Part shown: piece by piece, positions 24,473 through 32,773 of the stretch
How the letters are laid out: each line of letters starts with the position of its first letter
How positions within the stretch are numbered: position 1 is the stretch's first letter
Source: Mucilaginibacter sp. UR6-11
GTDB taxonomy: Bacteria > Bacteroidota > Bacteroidia > Sphingobacteriales > Sphingobacteriaceae
Length of the DNA: 64,000 nt
Direction: 5' to 3'
NCBI RefSeq assembly: GCF_020880695.1
Contig: NZ_JAJIWO010000003.1
Location: forward strand, 124,001-188,000
Program-made: the position numbers and the translations under genes
Notes under the pieces: generated by a model
The model's database searches: none
Told to the model about the DNA's origin: nothing
Seen by the model: the letters and a program-made list of their open reading frames with translations, nothing else

Positions 24473-25300
24473 ATGAAAATTACAAATACCTCGCTTATCG
24501 CGTTAGCCATTTTTCAACTATTATTGATCAGCAGCAGTTATGCGCAAACCAATACTTTAAAACCGGCGCCGGCTAATGTAACTATTGATGGCAGTCTTAA
24601 AGAATGGGGTGACAGCCTGAGCTACTACAATCCGGAAACGCAGCTTAATTATACTTTGGCCAACGATAAAGACAATCTATACCTGGTTTTAAAAACCAAC
24701 GATCCGATACAACAACACGGCATATTAACCTGGGGGATTACATTGGGCATTGATACGCGCGGTCATAAAAAATCAACTTACAGCGTTACCTTCCCTGTCC
24801 AGGAGCAGGGCTTTGGGAATGATGATGCTACGGACGACCCAAAATTAGCCATTAGCTTCAGCAAACTGAAAAGAATTAAAGCCGATGGCTTTAAAGATGT
24901 GGAGAACGATATATTTACCCTGCAGAATACGTATGGTTTCAGGGTAGCGATGGATTACGACAAACGCGGGTTTTTAGTATATGAGGAGGTGATCCCGCTG
25001 GCGCTTTTTCATGCAGATGAACTGAAGAAAAACGAATGGGCCTTTGATATTAAAATAAATGCACCGCAACTGGCGGCAGATAAACCAACCGATGATGCCG
25101 GAAAAAACGAAAACATGGGCAGCCGTGGTGGGGAAGGCGGCGGCCACAGAGGCGGCGGTGGGCGAGGTGGTGCGGGCGGTGGCCGCGGCGGCATGGGCGG
25201 CGGACGCGGCGGCCAGTACAGCGGCAATGCCGGGCATCATGACAGCGCGGCTAAGCCTGTTGATTTCTGGGCAAAATATACCCTGGCAAAAACGCAATAA
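24473..25300 (+). CDS. Secreted CBM9-like/DOMON-type protein with Gly/Arg-rich tail
   Basis: The ATG at 24473 was chosen because it gives MKITNTSLIALAIFQLLLIS and a clean signal peptide ending at YAQ; the frame is open 12 codons further up. After that, a carbohydrate-binding family 9-like domain follows (about 35-210 of 275 residues), recognised by ANVTIDGSLKEWG, ANDKDNLYLVLKT and GWITLGIDTRGHKK-like strands. The C-terminus has a low-complexity Gly/Arg/His run (about residues 220-250: GGEGGGHRGGGGRGG), which is unusual for a periplasmic protein. Ligand unknown. It ends four bases from dcd. Confidence 0.65.
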   Translation: MKITNTSLIALAIFQLLLISSSYAQTNTLKPAPANVTIDGSLKEWGDSLSYYNPETQLNYTLANDKDNLYLVLKTNDPIQQHGILTWGITLGIDTRGHKKSTYSVTFPVQEQGFGNDDATDDPKLAISFSKLKRIKADGFKDVENDIFTLQNTYGFRVAMDYDKRGFLVYEEVIPLALFHADELKKNEWAFDIKINAPQLAADKPTDDAGKNENMGSRGGEGGGHRGGGGRGGAGGGRGGMGGGRGGQYSGNAGHHDSAAKPVDFWAKYTLAKTQ

Positions 25301-25303
25301 CTA

Positions 25304-25840
25304 TTAAAAATTATTCTTCCACATCATGCTTTCAACCGGGCGCGTGGTTTTGTTGTTGTATTTGGCGTTATCTTTAGTGTTGTAAAGCGTTTCAATATCG
25401 CCCTCAACTACAAAATATATTAATTGGCCAATGGGCATGCCCGGATAGATTTTTACCGGCTGCGTGCAGGATATTTCCAGGGTCCAGGTATTGCAAAAAC
25501 CTACATCGCCTTTGCCTGCAGTGGCATGGATATCAATACCTAATCTGCCGGTACTTGACTTTCCTTCCAAAAAAGGTACATGTTTATGTGTTTCTGTATA
25601 CTCTACCGTTACGCCGAGGTAAAGGGTATTGGGCTGCAGTACAAACCCTTCCTTCGGTATTTCAAAACTGTCAATTTCATTATGCAGTTTGGCGTCAAGC
25701 ACCCTGTCCCGGTAAGTTGCCAGGTGCTTACCCAAGTGTACGTCGTATGAGTTTGTGCCTAAACATTCGCGTTTAAATGGTTCAATTATTATGTGGCCTT
25801 TGTCAATTTCTTCAAGAATGCGCGTATCAGACAGTATCAT
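25304..25840 (-). CDS. dcd: dCTP deaminase
   Basis: The 178-residue protein matches Dcd, which converts dCTP to dUTP for thymidylate synthesis. Key features are the trimer-type core EGKSSTGRLGIDIHATAGKGDVGFCNTWTLEI (written here in parts: EGKSSTGRLGIDIHATA, about residues 111-127, then GDVGFCNTWTLE), PVKIYPGMPIGQLIYF and the C-terminal KYNNKTTRPVES. Ser and Glu/Arg residues of the active site region are present. Length is normal (about 180). It is convergent with the CBM9-like gene. Confidence 0.93.
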   Translation of the reverse strand: MILSDTRILEEIDKGHIIIEPFKRECLGTNSYDVHLGKHLATYRDRVLDAKLHNEIDSFEIPKEGFVLQPNTLYLGVTVEYTETHKHVPFLEGKSSTGRLGIDIHATAGKGDVGFCNTWTLEISCTQPVKIYPGMPIGQLIYFVVEGDIETLYNTKDNAKYNNKTTRPVESMMWKNNF

Positions 25841-25858
25841 AAAACAAGGAAAAGGGAT

Positions 25859-25893
25859 TTTGGTTAAAATTAGAATTATTTGCTCTAAGTTTG
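25859..25893 (+). promoter_or_regulatory. Predicted promoter of the phosphopantetheinyl transferase-lipB pair
   Basis: TTTG at 25859-25862, 23 bases, then TAAGTTTG at 25886-25893 (full TAnnTTTG match), with a start near 25900. This falls inside the 5' part of the longer possible reading frame, supporting the ATG at 25918. Confidence 0.45.
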
Positions 25894-25917
25894 TCCTACT
25901 TTTTGCAATTTACTTTT

Positions 25918-26556
25918 ATGGCTATAGCTTACCAGCAACAGGTTGATGACGATACAGAATTCGCGCTCTGGAAAATAGAGGAACAGGCCGAGGATCTGTA
26001 CAACCAGTTGCAGCTAAATGATGATGAAAAGGCTTTTGTTGAGAATATCAGCAACGGCAAGCGCCACCTGCACTGGCTGGGTACACGCGTGCTGCTGCGC
26101 ACCATGTTACGTACTGATGAATACATCAACTGCCAGGTTGACGATCATGGCAAACCCTACCTGGTATCGTTGCCATACCATATTTCATTAAGCCACTCTT
26201 TTGATTATGCAGCGGTAATGATCAGCAGGAAGAGCCCGGTTGGTATTGACATTGAACTGGTGAAAGAAAAAGTAGAGCGCATAGCGTCGCGGTTCTTATC
26301 GCCTGATGAATTATCTTTTATAAATACTGCCGACAAAATACCGCAGTTATACGCCTGCTGGTGCGCCAAAGAAGCGGTGTATAAATGTTACGGGCAAAAA
26401 GAAGTATCCTTTATGGATAATATTTTAATAAAGCCGTTTACGTTTGAGCCGCAGGGTCAGGTAAATGCCATTTTAACCAAGGGCGGCATTGAAAATGATT
26501 ATACCGTAGGATATTTGCAGTACGAGGACTACATGATTGGTTACGTAAAAGGATAA
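25918..26556 (+). CDS. 4'-phosphopantetheinyl transferase superfamily protein
   Basis: It transfers phosphopantetheine from CoA to a carrier protein. In about 212 residues (from ATG at 25918; a TTG at 25891 is inside the promoter) it has VGIDIELVKEKVERIASRFLS, where the Asp and Glu bind magnesium, and WCAKEAVYKCYG, the second signature. A HISLSHSFDYAAVM segment lies between. The length fits the Sfp/AcpT-like single-domain type. It is followed after two bases by lipB, so the pair may be an operon linked to cofactor modification of proteins. The target carrier protein is not identified. Confidence 0.88.
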   Translation: MAIAYQQQVDDDTEFALWKIEEQAEDLYNQLQLNDDEKAFVENISNGKRHLHWLGTRVLLRTMLRTDEYINCQVDDHGKPYLVSLPYHISLSHSFDYAAVMISRKSPVGIDIELVKEKVERIASRFLSPDELSFINTADKIPQLYACWCAKEAVYKCYGQKEVSFMDNILIKPFTFEPQGQVNAILTKGGIENDYTVGYLQYEDYMIGYVKG

Positions 26557-26558
26557 AG

Positions 26559-27296
26559 ATGAAGAACAAACAGGTAATAGTACAGGATTGGGGATTGATA
26601 GACTATAAAGAAGCCTGGGCAAAGCAGGAAGCTTTGTTTAATGCTACCATTGCCTTAAAAATGGAAATACGAAACCGGCAACTGGTTATTGCCGGCGACA
26701 ATCAACCCGTAAATGATATTATAACACCCAATTATCTTATATTTTGCGAGCATCAGCATGTTTATACGTTAGGCAACAGCGGCAAGCCGGAACATTTATT
26801 ATTAGATGAAAAAGGGCTTGAGGAAAAAGATGCTACCTATTACCATATTAACCGCGGCGGTGATATTACTTACCACGGCCCGGGACAAATTGTAGCTTAT
26901 CCTATACTTGATCTGGATAATTTCTTTACCGACATACATTTGTATTTACGCATGCTTGAAGAAGCTGTAATACTTACCCTGGCCGATTTTGGTATTAAGG
27001 CGGGGCGTTACCCCGGCTATACCGGTGTCTGGCTTGATGCCGACAATGGGCGGGCCCGAAAAATAAGCGCCATGGGGGTACGCTGCAGCAGGTGGGTTAC
27101 CATGCATGGCCTTGCCTTTAATGTAAACAATGATCTTTCTTACTTTAAAAACATTATCCCGTGTGGGATTGATGATAAGGCTGTTACGTCAATGCAGCAT
27201 GAAATAGGTGAAGCAGTTGATATCAAGGAGGTTCAAAAAATTCTTCAACATCATATTGCTGACCTGTTTAGTATGGAGATAGCATCAGCCGGGTAA
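26559..27296 (+). CDS. lipB: Octanoyltransferase LipB
   Basis: LipB moves octanoate from acyl-carrier protein to the lipoyl domains of 2-oxoacid dehydrogenases. The 245-residue protein has the family signature NRGGDITYHGPGQIVAYP (residues 98-115), the catalytic Lys168 (RKISAMGVR) and the catalytic Cys202 (IIPCGI), so it should be active. It starts two bases after the upstream phosphopantetheinyl transferase gene and ends 30 bases before the -33 box of the next operon. Length is in the normal range, with a short N-terminal extension. Confidence 0.95.
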   Translation: MKNKQVIVQDWGLIDYKEAWAKQEALFNATIALKMEIRNRQLVIAGDNQPVNDIITPNYLIFCEHQHVYTLGNSGKPEHLLLDEKGLEEKDATYYHINRGGDITYHGPGQIVAYPILDLDNFFTDIHLYLRMLEEAVILTLADFGIKAGRYPGYTGVWLDADNGRARKISAMGVRCSRWVTMHGLAFNVNNDLSYFKNIIPCGIDDKAVTSMQHEIGEAVDIKEVQKILQHHIADLFSMEIASAG

Positions 27297-27312
27297 ATTT
27301 ATTGCAAAAAAA

Positions 27313-27356
27313 TTTGTTTATTTTTGACAGATGTCGTAAATTTGATGACAGATGTC
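27313..27356 (+). promoter_or_regulatory. Promoter bracketed by two identical operator sites, Xre-RES operon
   Basis: TTTG at 27313-27316 and TAAATTTG at 27337-27344 (20-base spacing) form a consensus Bacteroidota promoter. The word TGACAGATGTC occurs at 27325-27335 and 27346-27356, exactly 21 bases (two helical turns) apart, flanking the -7 box. Each copy is itself near-palindromic (TGACA-GA-TGTC). This is an expected layout for autorepression by the antitoxin. Transcription would start near 27351. Confidence 0.7.
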
Positions 27357-27363
27357 AATTAAA

Positions 27364-27771
27364 ATGAGTAAAGGAAAAAAATACAAGTTTGCTGATGACG
27401 ATACCTTTGATCTAACCAATATGGTTAGGGAGGGTGTTCCGTTTCCGTACTTTACCCGGCTTTCTAATCAAATCCAGCTGGGTTTTGAAGAATGGTCGTC
27501 TTACCTGCATCTTTCTGAGCGCACCATCCAGCGTTATAAAAAAGAAAACAAATCTTTTGATCCGCTTTACTCTGAACGGATCTTGCAAATTGAATTGCTT
27601 TATAAAAAAGGCATCGCTGTTTTTGGCGTAGCCGATAATTTTTACACCTGGATGGATTCTGTAAGTATCCCATTGGGCAGTATCAAACCTAAAGAGCTTT
27701 TGGATACCGCCTTTGGCATTAACGCCATTTATGATGAGTTAGGACGTATTGAACACGGTATATTGGCATGA
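27364..27771 (+). CDS. Xre/MbcA/ParS-type antitoxin (DUF2384)
   Basis: The antitoxin of a type II pair. ATG at 27364 (135 residues) is preferred because an ATG at 27352 would lie inside the downstream operator copy and at the predicted start of transcription. Features are an N-terminal helix-turn-helix region (about residues 30-75, EEWSSYLHLSERTIQRYKK) and a C-terminal DUF2384 segment (about 80-135) with VFGVADNFYTWMDS, IPLGSIKPKELLDTAFG and INAIYDELGRIEHGI. These C-terminal helices normally block the RES toxin active site. The stop overlaps the toxin start (ATGA), which couples the two proteins. Confidence 0.9.
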   Translation: MSKGKKYKFADDDTFDLTNMVREGVPFPYFTRLSNQIQLGFEEWSSYLHLSERTIQRYKKENKSFDPLYSERILQIELLYKKGIAVFGVADNFYTWMDSVSIPLGSIKPKELLDTAFGINAIYDELGRIEHGILA

Positions 27772-28226
27772 TTGTTTACCGGCTTAGCGGGCAGGCATTT
27801 ATTAATGATCTATCGGGGTATGGTGCCGAAAAAACCGGCGGCCGCTGGAACAGCAAAGGGATCCCCGTTTTATATACAGCAGCCTCACGTGCGTTAGCCG
27901 TGGTTGAAATCGCCGTCCACGTTCCGTTGGGCATTATCCCTACCAATTATTTCATCGCCGCTATTGATATCCCTGAAAATGATATCGTAAAAACGGGCAT
28001 CAGTGATTTGCCTGCTAACTGGAACCGCAATCCTTTTATAAAAGCTACCCAGCTAATAGGCGACGAATTCATCAAAAACAATAAACACCTGGTATTGCAG
28101 GTCCCGTCGGCCAGTGTTAGCGGCGATTTTAATTACCTGATCAATCCCCGGCACTCTGATTTTAATAAAGTGAAGCTGAAGAGCATTGATCCGTTTGTGT
28201 TTGATGCCAGGTTGTTTAGAAAATAG
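27768..28226 (+). CDS. RES-domain toxin
   Basis: RES toxins deplete NAD+ by phosphorolysis and so stop growth until antitoxin rebinds. The 152-residue protein keeps the conserved Arg5 (YRLSG), GGRWNSKG (24-31), Tyr36 (VLYTA), Ser40 and Glu47 (VVEIAVH), so it looks catalytically intact. It starts inside the antitoxin stop codon. A hairpin lies after it at 28237-28256. Activity is inferred from the family; no toxin inactivating change is visible. Confidence 0.9.
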   Translation: MIVYRLSGQAFINDLSGYGAEKTGGRWNSKGIPVLYTAASRALAVVEIAVHVPLGIIPTNYFIAAIDIPENDIVKTGISDLPANWNRNPFIKATQLIGDEFIKNNKHLVLQVPSASVSGDFNYLINPRHSDFNKVKLKSIDPFVFDARLFRK

Positions 28227-28236
28227 GTATCCCCAT

Positions 28237-28256
28237 TGCCTGTGAGGACACAGGCA
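28237..28256. terminator. Hairpin between the RES toxin gene and sdaA
   Basis: An eight-base stem TGCCTGTG/CACAGGCA with a four-base AGGA loop in the gap between two convergent genes. No clear U-tract, so termination strength is uncertain. Confidence 0.5.
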
Positions 28257-28263
28257 GCGGTTA

Positions 28264-29691
28264 TTAACACTCGGGCAAGCTCAACGGGATATTAATGGCT
28301 AATCCCCCGTCGGCGGTTTCTTTGTATTTGGAGTTCATGTCCTGTGCGGTTTCCCACATGGTTTTTACTACAGCATCCAAACTTACCTTGGCGTTATCTG
28401 GATTGGTTTGCAGGGCCAGTTGTGAGGCAGTAATGGCTTTAATGGCTCCCATGGTGTTACGTTCAATACAAGGCACCTGTACCAGCCCTCCTATCGGATC
28501 GCAGGTCAGGCCCAGGTGATGTTCCATGGCAATCTCAGCGGCCATCATAACCTGGCGTTGCGACCCTCCCAGGCATTCTGTTAAAGCTGCCGCCGCCATG
28601 GCCGACGATACGCCGATCTCTGCCTGGCAGCCGCCCATTGCCGCCGATATGGTAGCGCCCTTTTTAAATATACAGCCAATCTCAGACGCGGTTAGCAGAA
28701 ACTGGATAATGCTTTTCTCGTTATATCCATCGCAAAAAACAATAAAATATTGAAGCACTGCCGGGATAACCCCCGCCGCCCCGTTGGTTGGCGCAGTAAC
28801 CACACGACCAAAAGACGCGTTCTCCTCATTAACCGCCAGTGCGAAACAGCTTACCCAATCCAGTATATTTTGAAAACTGTTGCCTGTTTGCCTGATGGCC
28901 GTAACCCATTCGCCATAATTACTGTAGGTATTATTGCCCAATAACCTTTTATTGAGGTTTGCCGCACGCCGTTCTACATTAAGCCCACCGGGTAGTTTAC
29001 CTTTGGTATGGCTACCGCGATACATACACTCGGCCATGGCATTAAAGATATTTAGTACGCCGGTACGTGTTTCCTGTTCGCTGCGCCAGGCCAGCTCGTT
29101 TTCCGTTACTACTTCTGATATTTTGAGGCCGGTTTTTATGCACCAGTGCAACAGGTCGCCGGCGGTATCAATCGGGAACGGAAGATCAACCTCGGCCTTT
29201 TGCTGGCTTTGGCCGCCCTCTTTAACTACAAACCCGCCACCGATAGAATAATAGGTTTCTGACAGCGCTTTACCTGTACTTAAAAATGCCTGAAAAGTAA
29301 CTGCATTAGGATGAAATGGCAGGCTTTCATTAAAAAGAAACAGCAAGTCGTTACTTATAGAAAAATCAATCTCGTGCCTGCCGCCTAATACCAGTTTATG
29401 CGTGTTTCCAATCCCGGCTATCTTGGGGGTTACTTCATCAACCGCGAAAGTAACCGGGTCGTCGCCACTCAGGCCCAACAATACGGCAATATCGGTACCA
29501 TGCCCGCGGCCGGTTTTGGCCAGCGATCCATAAAGCAATATTTTTATTTCGGCTACCTGCGGCAGTACCCCCTGCTGCTCAAGCATCGCTACAAATTGCT
29601 GGGCGGCACGCCACGGTCCAAGGGTGTGTGAGCTTGACGGGCCTATGCCTATTTTAAACATGTCAAATACAGAAAGTTGTTCGCGTTGCAT
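28264..29691 (-). CDS. sdaA: L-serine ammonia-lyase, iron-sulfur-dependent
   Basis: SdaA converts L-serine to pyruvate and ammonia using a [4Fe-4S] cluster. The 475-residue one-chain form has the beta-domain signature [10 protein letters not shown] (residues 17-26) and an alpha domain with [29 protein letters not shown] and [10 protein letters not shown], which hold the cluster Cys residues. The length corresponds to fused alpha and beta parts. Start chosen at the first Met; the alternative MFKIGIG, ten residues on, would cut into the conserved N-terminus less well. It is monocistronic and faces away from the DUF2752 gene. Confidence 0.95.
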   Translation of the reverse strand: MQREQLSVFDMFKIGIGPSSSHTLGPWRAAQQFVAMLEQQGVLPQVAEIKILLYGSLAKTGRGHGTDIAVLLGLSGDDPVTFAVDEVTPKIAGIGNTHKLVLGGRHEIDFSISNDLLFLFNESLPFHPNAVTFQAFLSTGKALSETYYSIGGGFVVKEGGQSQQKAEVDLPFPIDTAGDLLHWCIKTGLKISEVVTENELAWRSEQETRTGVLNIFNAMAECMYRGSHTKGKLPGGLNVERRAANLNKRLLGNNTYSNYGEWVTAIRQTGNSFQNILDWVSCFALAVNEENASFGRVVTAPTNGAAGVIPAVLQYFIVFCDGYNEKSIIQFLLTASEIGCIFKKGATISAAMGGCQAEIGVSSAMAAAALTECLGGSQRQVMMAAEIAMEHHLGLTCDPIGGLVQVPCIERNTMGAIKAITASQLALQTNPDNAKVSLDAVVKTMWETAQDMNSKYKETADGGLAINIPLSLPEC

Positions 29692-29799
29692 TAGCCAAAT
29701 TTACAGATTATGGAGGTCATTACCGCTATAATAAAGCGTTTATATCCGCTAAAAGCGTAACAATTTTTATATTTTGCGGTTAAATAACGCTTCGGATAA

Positions 29800-30135
29800 A
29801 TGCCATTCATTAACTGGCTTCAAAACCACCTGCTTCCGTGCCCTTTTAAGTGGCTTACGGGCATAGATTGCCCCGGTTGCGGTTTCCAGCGCGCTGTCAT
29901 TGCGTTACTGAAGGGCAATGTGCATGAAAGCTTTTTATTATACCCTCCGGCAATACCTTTGTTGTTAATTTTGGCGTGTTATCTGGCCGCCGGATATGCC
30001 GGATCAATAAATTATAGCACCATCTTAAAAAGACGGCTTATTATACTGGCCGGCGTTATCATATTAATAAGTTATTGTATTAAAATGCCGGGGCTCTATC
30101 ACAACTATGCGCTTTCGGCCCCTGCGGCCAGGTGA
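29800..30135 (+). CDS. DUF2752 membrane protein
   Basis: The 111-residue protein starts with LLPCPFKWLTGIDCPGCGFQRA (shown in parts: CPFKW and GIDCPGCGFQRA at about 14-31), the Cys-rich DUF2752 hallmark, followed by two hydrophobic segments (about 48-66 and 82-98). The function of the family is unknown. Its end overlaps the end of the convergent RDD gene by 31 bases. It is divergent from sdaA. Confidence 0.75.
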   Translation: MPFINWLQNHLLPCPFKWLTGIDCPGCGFQRAVIALLKGNVHESFLLYPPAIPLLLILACYLAAGYAGSINYSTILKRRLIILAGVIILISYCIKMPGLYHNYALSAPAAR

Positions 30136-30836
30136 TTATAATCTCTAACCAGGGTCTGTAAAAAAACCATATCATCCATTGGCGCACTGATCTTTAAAAG
30201 CTGCCTTAGCTTCACCGCTGTATTATGCAAAATAACAGTATTGCCCGATTTAATATAGCTGGTAAGTACTTCATGTATCAATACGATATCTTTATCACGT
30301 AACTGTGTCACTTCATTAAAAATGGGCACATAATCTTCTTTATGGGGTGCAAAGGCTATGGCATCAATTAGTGTGCGGGGTTCGGTCCGGATCAATATCG
30401 TGCCGGCAACGATGTCGCCTACGCGCTGGCCATTTTTTGTTACCGACGCACTTATTATTGCACAGGCCCCGCTGGTTAAGGTAAAGTCGATTATCCTGAA
30501 AATCCACCGTAAAAAGTATTGCCCGACGCTGGCCTGACCGCCATCAAGACTGATCACTTTTATTTTCATTGAGCGCTTGCCGATGCTTTGACCGTTCATA
30601 AATATCTCGCAGATCAGGTCGTAGAAAACAAATAACAGGATGTACGCAATCAACGCCGCTATCCAGCCAATATCTCTGAAACTCCTTCCTACAGATCCGG
30701 CAATGACAAAACACATCACTGCGATGGAAAAAAATATAGCAAAATCAATTAACCAGGCCAGCATGCGCTCGCCAAGGCCCGCCAGTTCATAGTCGATGTC
30801 AATGTTTTGTGATGTGGTTATACGGATGGTTTGCAT
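30105..30836 (-). CDS. RDD family membrane protein
   Basis: The 243-residue protein begins with a beta-like segment (IRITTSQNIDIDYELAGLGER) and has the RDD signature near residue 22-35 (RMLAWLIDFAIFF). Three hydrophobic segments follow at about 28-50, 58-80 and 108-135, with RSMKIKVISLDGG and GQRVGDIVAGTILIRTE. RDD proteins are small membrane proteins of unclear transport role. In Bacteroidota an RDD gene often sits next to the SpoIIM-DUF4129-MoxR-DUF58 cluster, which here starts divergently 86 bases away. The last 31 bases overlap the convergent DUF2752 gene. Confidence 0.85.
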   Translation of the reverse strand: MQTIRITTSQNIDIDYELAGLGERMLAWLIDFAIFFSIAVMCFVIAGSVGRSFRDIGWIAALIAYILLFVFYDLICEIFMNGQSIGKRSMKIKVISLDGGQASVGQYFLRWIFRIIDFTLTSGACAIISASVTKNGQRVGDIVAGTILIRTEPRTLIDAIAFAPHKEDYVPIFNEVTQLRDKDIVLIHEVLTSYIKSGNTVILHNTAVKLRQLLKISAPMDDMVFLQTLVRDYNHLAAGAESA

Positions 30837-30922
30837 GTAAACAAATATAATTGCTCAATATTGAATAATTACTTGAATGATACAAATTTTGTATTTATTT
30901 TAACGCCATATAAAACCTAACA

Positions 30923-31870
30923 ATGCGTGAGCCCTTATTTGTTAAACAAAACGCCGATAAATGGAAAAGTTTTGAAAACGCTTTAACAAGTGATCCGGAT
31001 GAGCTTGCCGACCGTTTTATAGAGGTAACCGATGACCTGGCGTACGCCAAAACCTTTTATCCAAAATCAAAAACAACCAGCTATTTAAACGGATTGGCGG
31101 CAAAACACCACCAGTCTATCTATAAAAACAAAACAGAGAAAAGCAACCGGTTCATTACTTTCTGGCAGTACGAGTTGCCGGTACTTTTTAAAACCTATCA
31201 GCAACAGCTGCTTTATGCTTTTATTTTCTTCATTGTTTTTTGTATGATGGGAGCCATGTCAGCCAAATACGATCAAAATTTTGTGCGGTTGATATTAGGT
31301 GACAGGTATGTTGATATGACCGAAGCCAACATAGCCAAACATGACCCTTTTGCTGTTTATAAGCGGGACAATAGTTTCTTAATGTTTCTGCAGATAGGCG
31401 GCAATAATATATTTGTTTCACTGGTAATGTTTGTATGCGGCATCTTTGGGTCGGTAGGTACTGTTTACTATTTGTTTAAAAACGGGGTGATGCTGGGATC
31501 ATTCGAGTATTTTTTCTTCAGCAAAAACCTGGGATTCGCTTCAGTACTGGTAATATTTATACATGGAGTGTTAGAGATTTCCTCGCTTATAATTGCGGGT
31601 GCCGCGGGGTTGGTATTAGGCAACAGCCTGTTATTCCCTAAAACTTATAGCCGCCTGCTCTCATTAAAACGGGGCGCCAGGGATGGAATGAAACTGGTTA
31701 TCGGCCTGGTTCCGATATTTATTATTGCCGCTTTTTTTGAAAGTTTCGTAACGCGTCATACCGAAATGCCCATTTGGTTAAGTAGTTTTATTTTGATTAC
31801 TTCTCTGACATTTATTGTATGGTACGTTATCATCTATCCAAATAAATTAAATAAAAAACAAACCTTATAA
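30923..31870 (+). CDS. Stage II sporulation protein M-like membrane protein
   Basis: The 315-residue protein starts with a soluble region (residues 1-85, MREPLFVKQNADKWKSFENAL) followed by membrane helices at about 97-115, 155-185, 210-230 and 255-300. The SpoIIM/DUF95-like part includes NNIFVSLVMFVCGIFGSVG, FIHGVLEISSLIIAGAAGL and the polar RGARDGMKLVIGLV. The host is not a sporulator, so this is the non-sporulation branch of the family. It starts the plus-strand cluster that continues with the genes at 31874, 32774, 33508, 34682 and 35667. Confidence 0.85.
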   Translation: MREPLFVKQNADKWKSFENALTSDPDELADRFIEVTDDLAYAKTFYPKSKTTSYLNGLAAKHHQSIYKNKTEKSNRFITFWQYELPVLFKTYQQQLLYAFIFFIVFCMMGAMSAKYDQNFVRLILGDRYVDMTEANIAKHDPFAVYKRDNSFLMFLQIGGNNIFVSLVMFVCGIFGSVGTVYYLFKNGVMLGSFEYFFFSKNLGFASVLVIFIHGVLEISSLIIAGAAGLVLGNSLLFPKTYSRLLSLKRGARDGMKLVIGLVPIFIIAAFFESFVTRHTEMPIWLSSFILITSLTFIVWYVIIYPNKLNKKQTL

Positions 31871-31873
31871 CAC

Positions 31874-32773
31874 ATGGAACCTAAAGTTGAACTTGCAAAA
31901 ACGCGTGATTTTGGCGAAATAATTGCCGACTCGTTTCTGTTTATCCGCCAAAATTTAAAACCGCTGGTTAGCTGTTTCTTTTTGTTTTGCGGTTTCTTTT
32001 TATTGATTAGCGCTGTATTCGGCATGATGCAGCAACTAAGGCTGACAGAAATGATAAACAGTATGGATAGTTCTGACGGCGGCGCAACCGCAGTGACGCG
32101 AGGGTTTGGGCGCAAGACCTTTTTAGAAACCTCTGTGATGATAATAGCAATGTTGTTAACCTATACGGCAATGCCGGTAACCATATTATCTTTTATGACG
32201 CTGTATAAGGATAAGGGCAATGTTGCGCCAACAAACGAAGAGGTATGGGGGTATTTCAAATATTACTTTTTTAAAGTTTTAGGCGGTTCAATTGTAAACG
32301 CCATTGTTTTGATATGTGGCTTTATTCTTTGCCTGATACCCGGGATATATTTTTATCCGGTTTTAGGATTAATATTCCCGATAATGATAGTTGAACATAC
32401 TACCTACGGCTATGCTTTCAATCAAAGTTTCAGGCTGATCAAAGATAAGTGGTGGACCGTTTTTGGCGCATTATTCATAACCTGGTTAATTGTTGCCGTA
32501 TGCTCATCAATTATTACTATGCCTTTTGCCGCTGTTAACATTTGGAGCACGTTTTTACAACATACCCGGCACGTACATTTGTCGGTGCTTTCCATCGTAT
32601 CAGCAACTATATTAGGCCAGCTTGCTCATGTGCTTTATATTTTACCACTGGTGGCATTAACCCTTTGTTATTTTAGTTTGACAGAGTCGAAACATGCAAC
32701 CGGCTTAATGGACCGTATTGATCAAATAGGGCTTGACAATACGGACACCGACACCCCTGCAGAAGAATATTAA
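31874..32773 (+). CDS. Polytopic membrane protein of the MoxR-DUF58 cluster
   Basis: The 299-residue protein has a soluble first 30 residues (VELAKTRDFGEIIADSFLFI) and about six helices, for example at residues 34-56, 85-112, 140-165 and 200-225. The motif GLIFPIMIVEHTTYGYAFNQSFRLI around 172-196 resembles glycerophosphodiester phosphodiesterase-type membrane-domain proteins found at this place in Bacteroidota, but I do not recognise a named domain. It starts three bases after the SpoIIM-like gene and is followed directly by the DUF4129 gene (one base), so it is surely part of the operon. Function unknown. Confidence 0.7.
   Translation: MEPKVELAKTRDFGEIIADSFLFIRQNLKPLVSCFFLFCGFFLLISAVFGMMQQLRLTEMINSMDSSDGGATAVTRGFGRKTFLETSVMIIAMLLTYTAMPVTILSFMTLYKDKGNVAPTNEEVWGYFKYYFFKVLGGSIVNAIVLICGFILCLIPGIYFYPVLGLIFPIMIVEHTTYGYAFNQSFRLIKDKWWTVFGALFITWLIVAVCSSIITMPFAAVNIWSTFLQHTRHVHLSVLSIVSATILGQLAHVLYILPLVALTLCYFSLTESKHATGLMDRIDQIGLDNTDTDTPAEEY

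Noticed and set aside
25009..25297. Proline/alanine-rich reverse-strand ORFs opposite the Gly-rich tail
   Set aside because: They are the complement of the GGN-rich coding of the CBM9-like protein and have no independent support.
29696..29703. TAAATTTG (minus strand) as -7 box for sdaA
   Set aside because: It ends four bases before the ATG, so the transcript would begin at or inside the start codon, and no -33 box is present.
30842..30849. TATATTTG (minus strand) as -7 box for the RDD gene
   Set aside because: Only five bases before the start codon and without a -33 box at proper distance.
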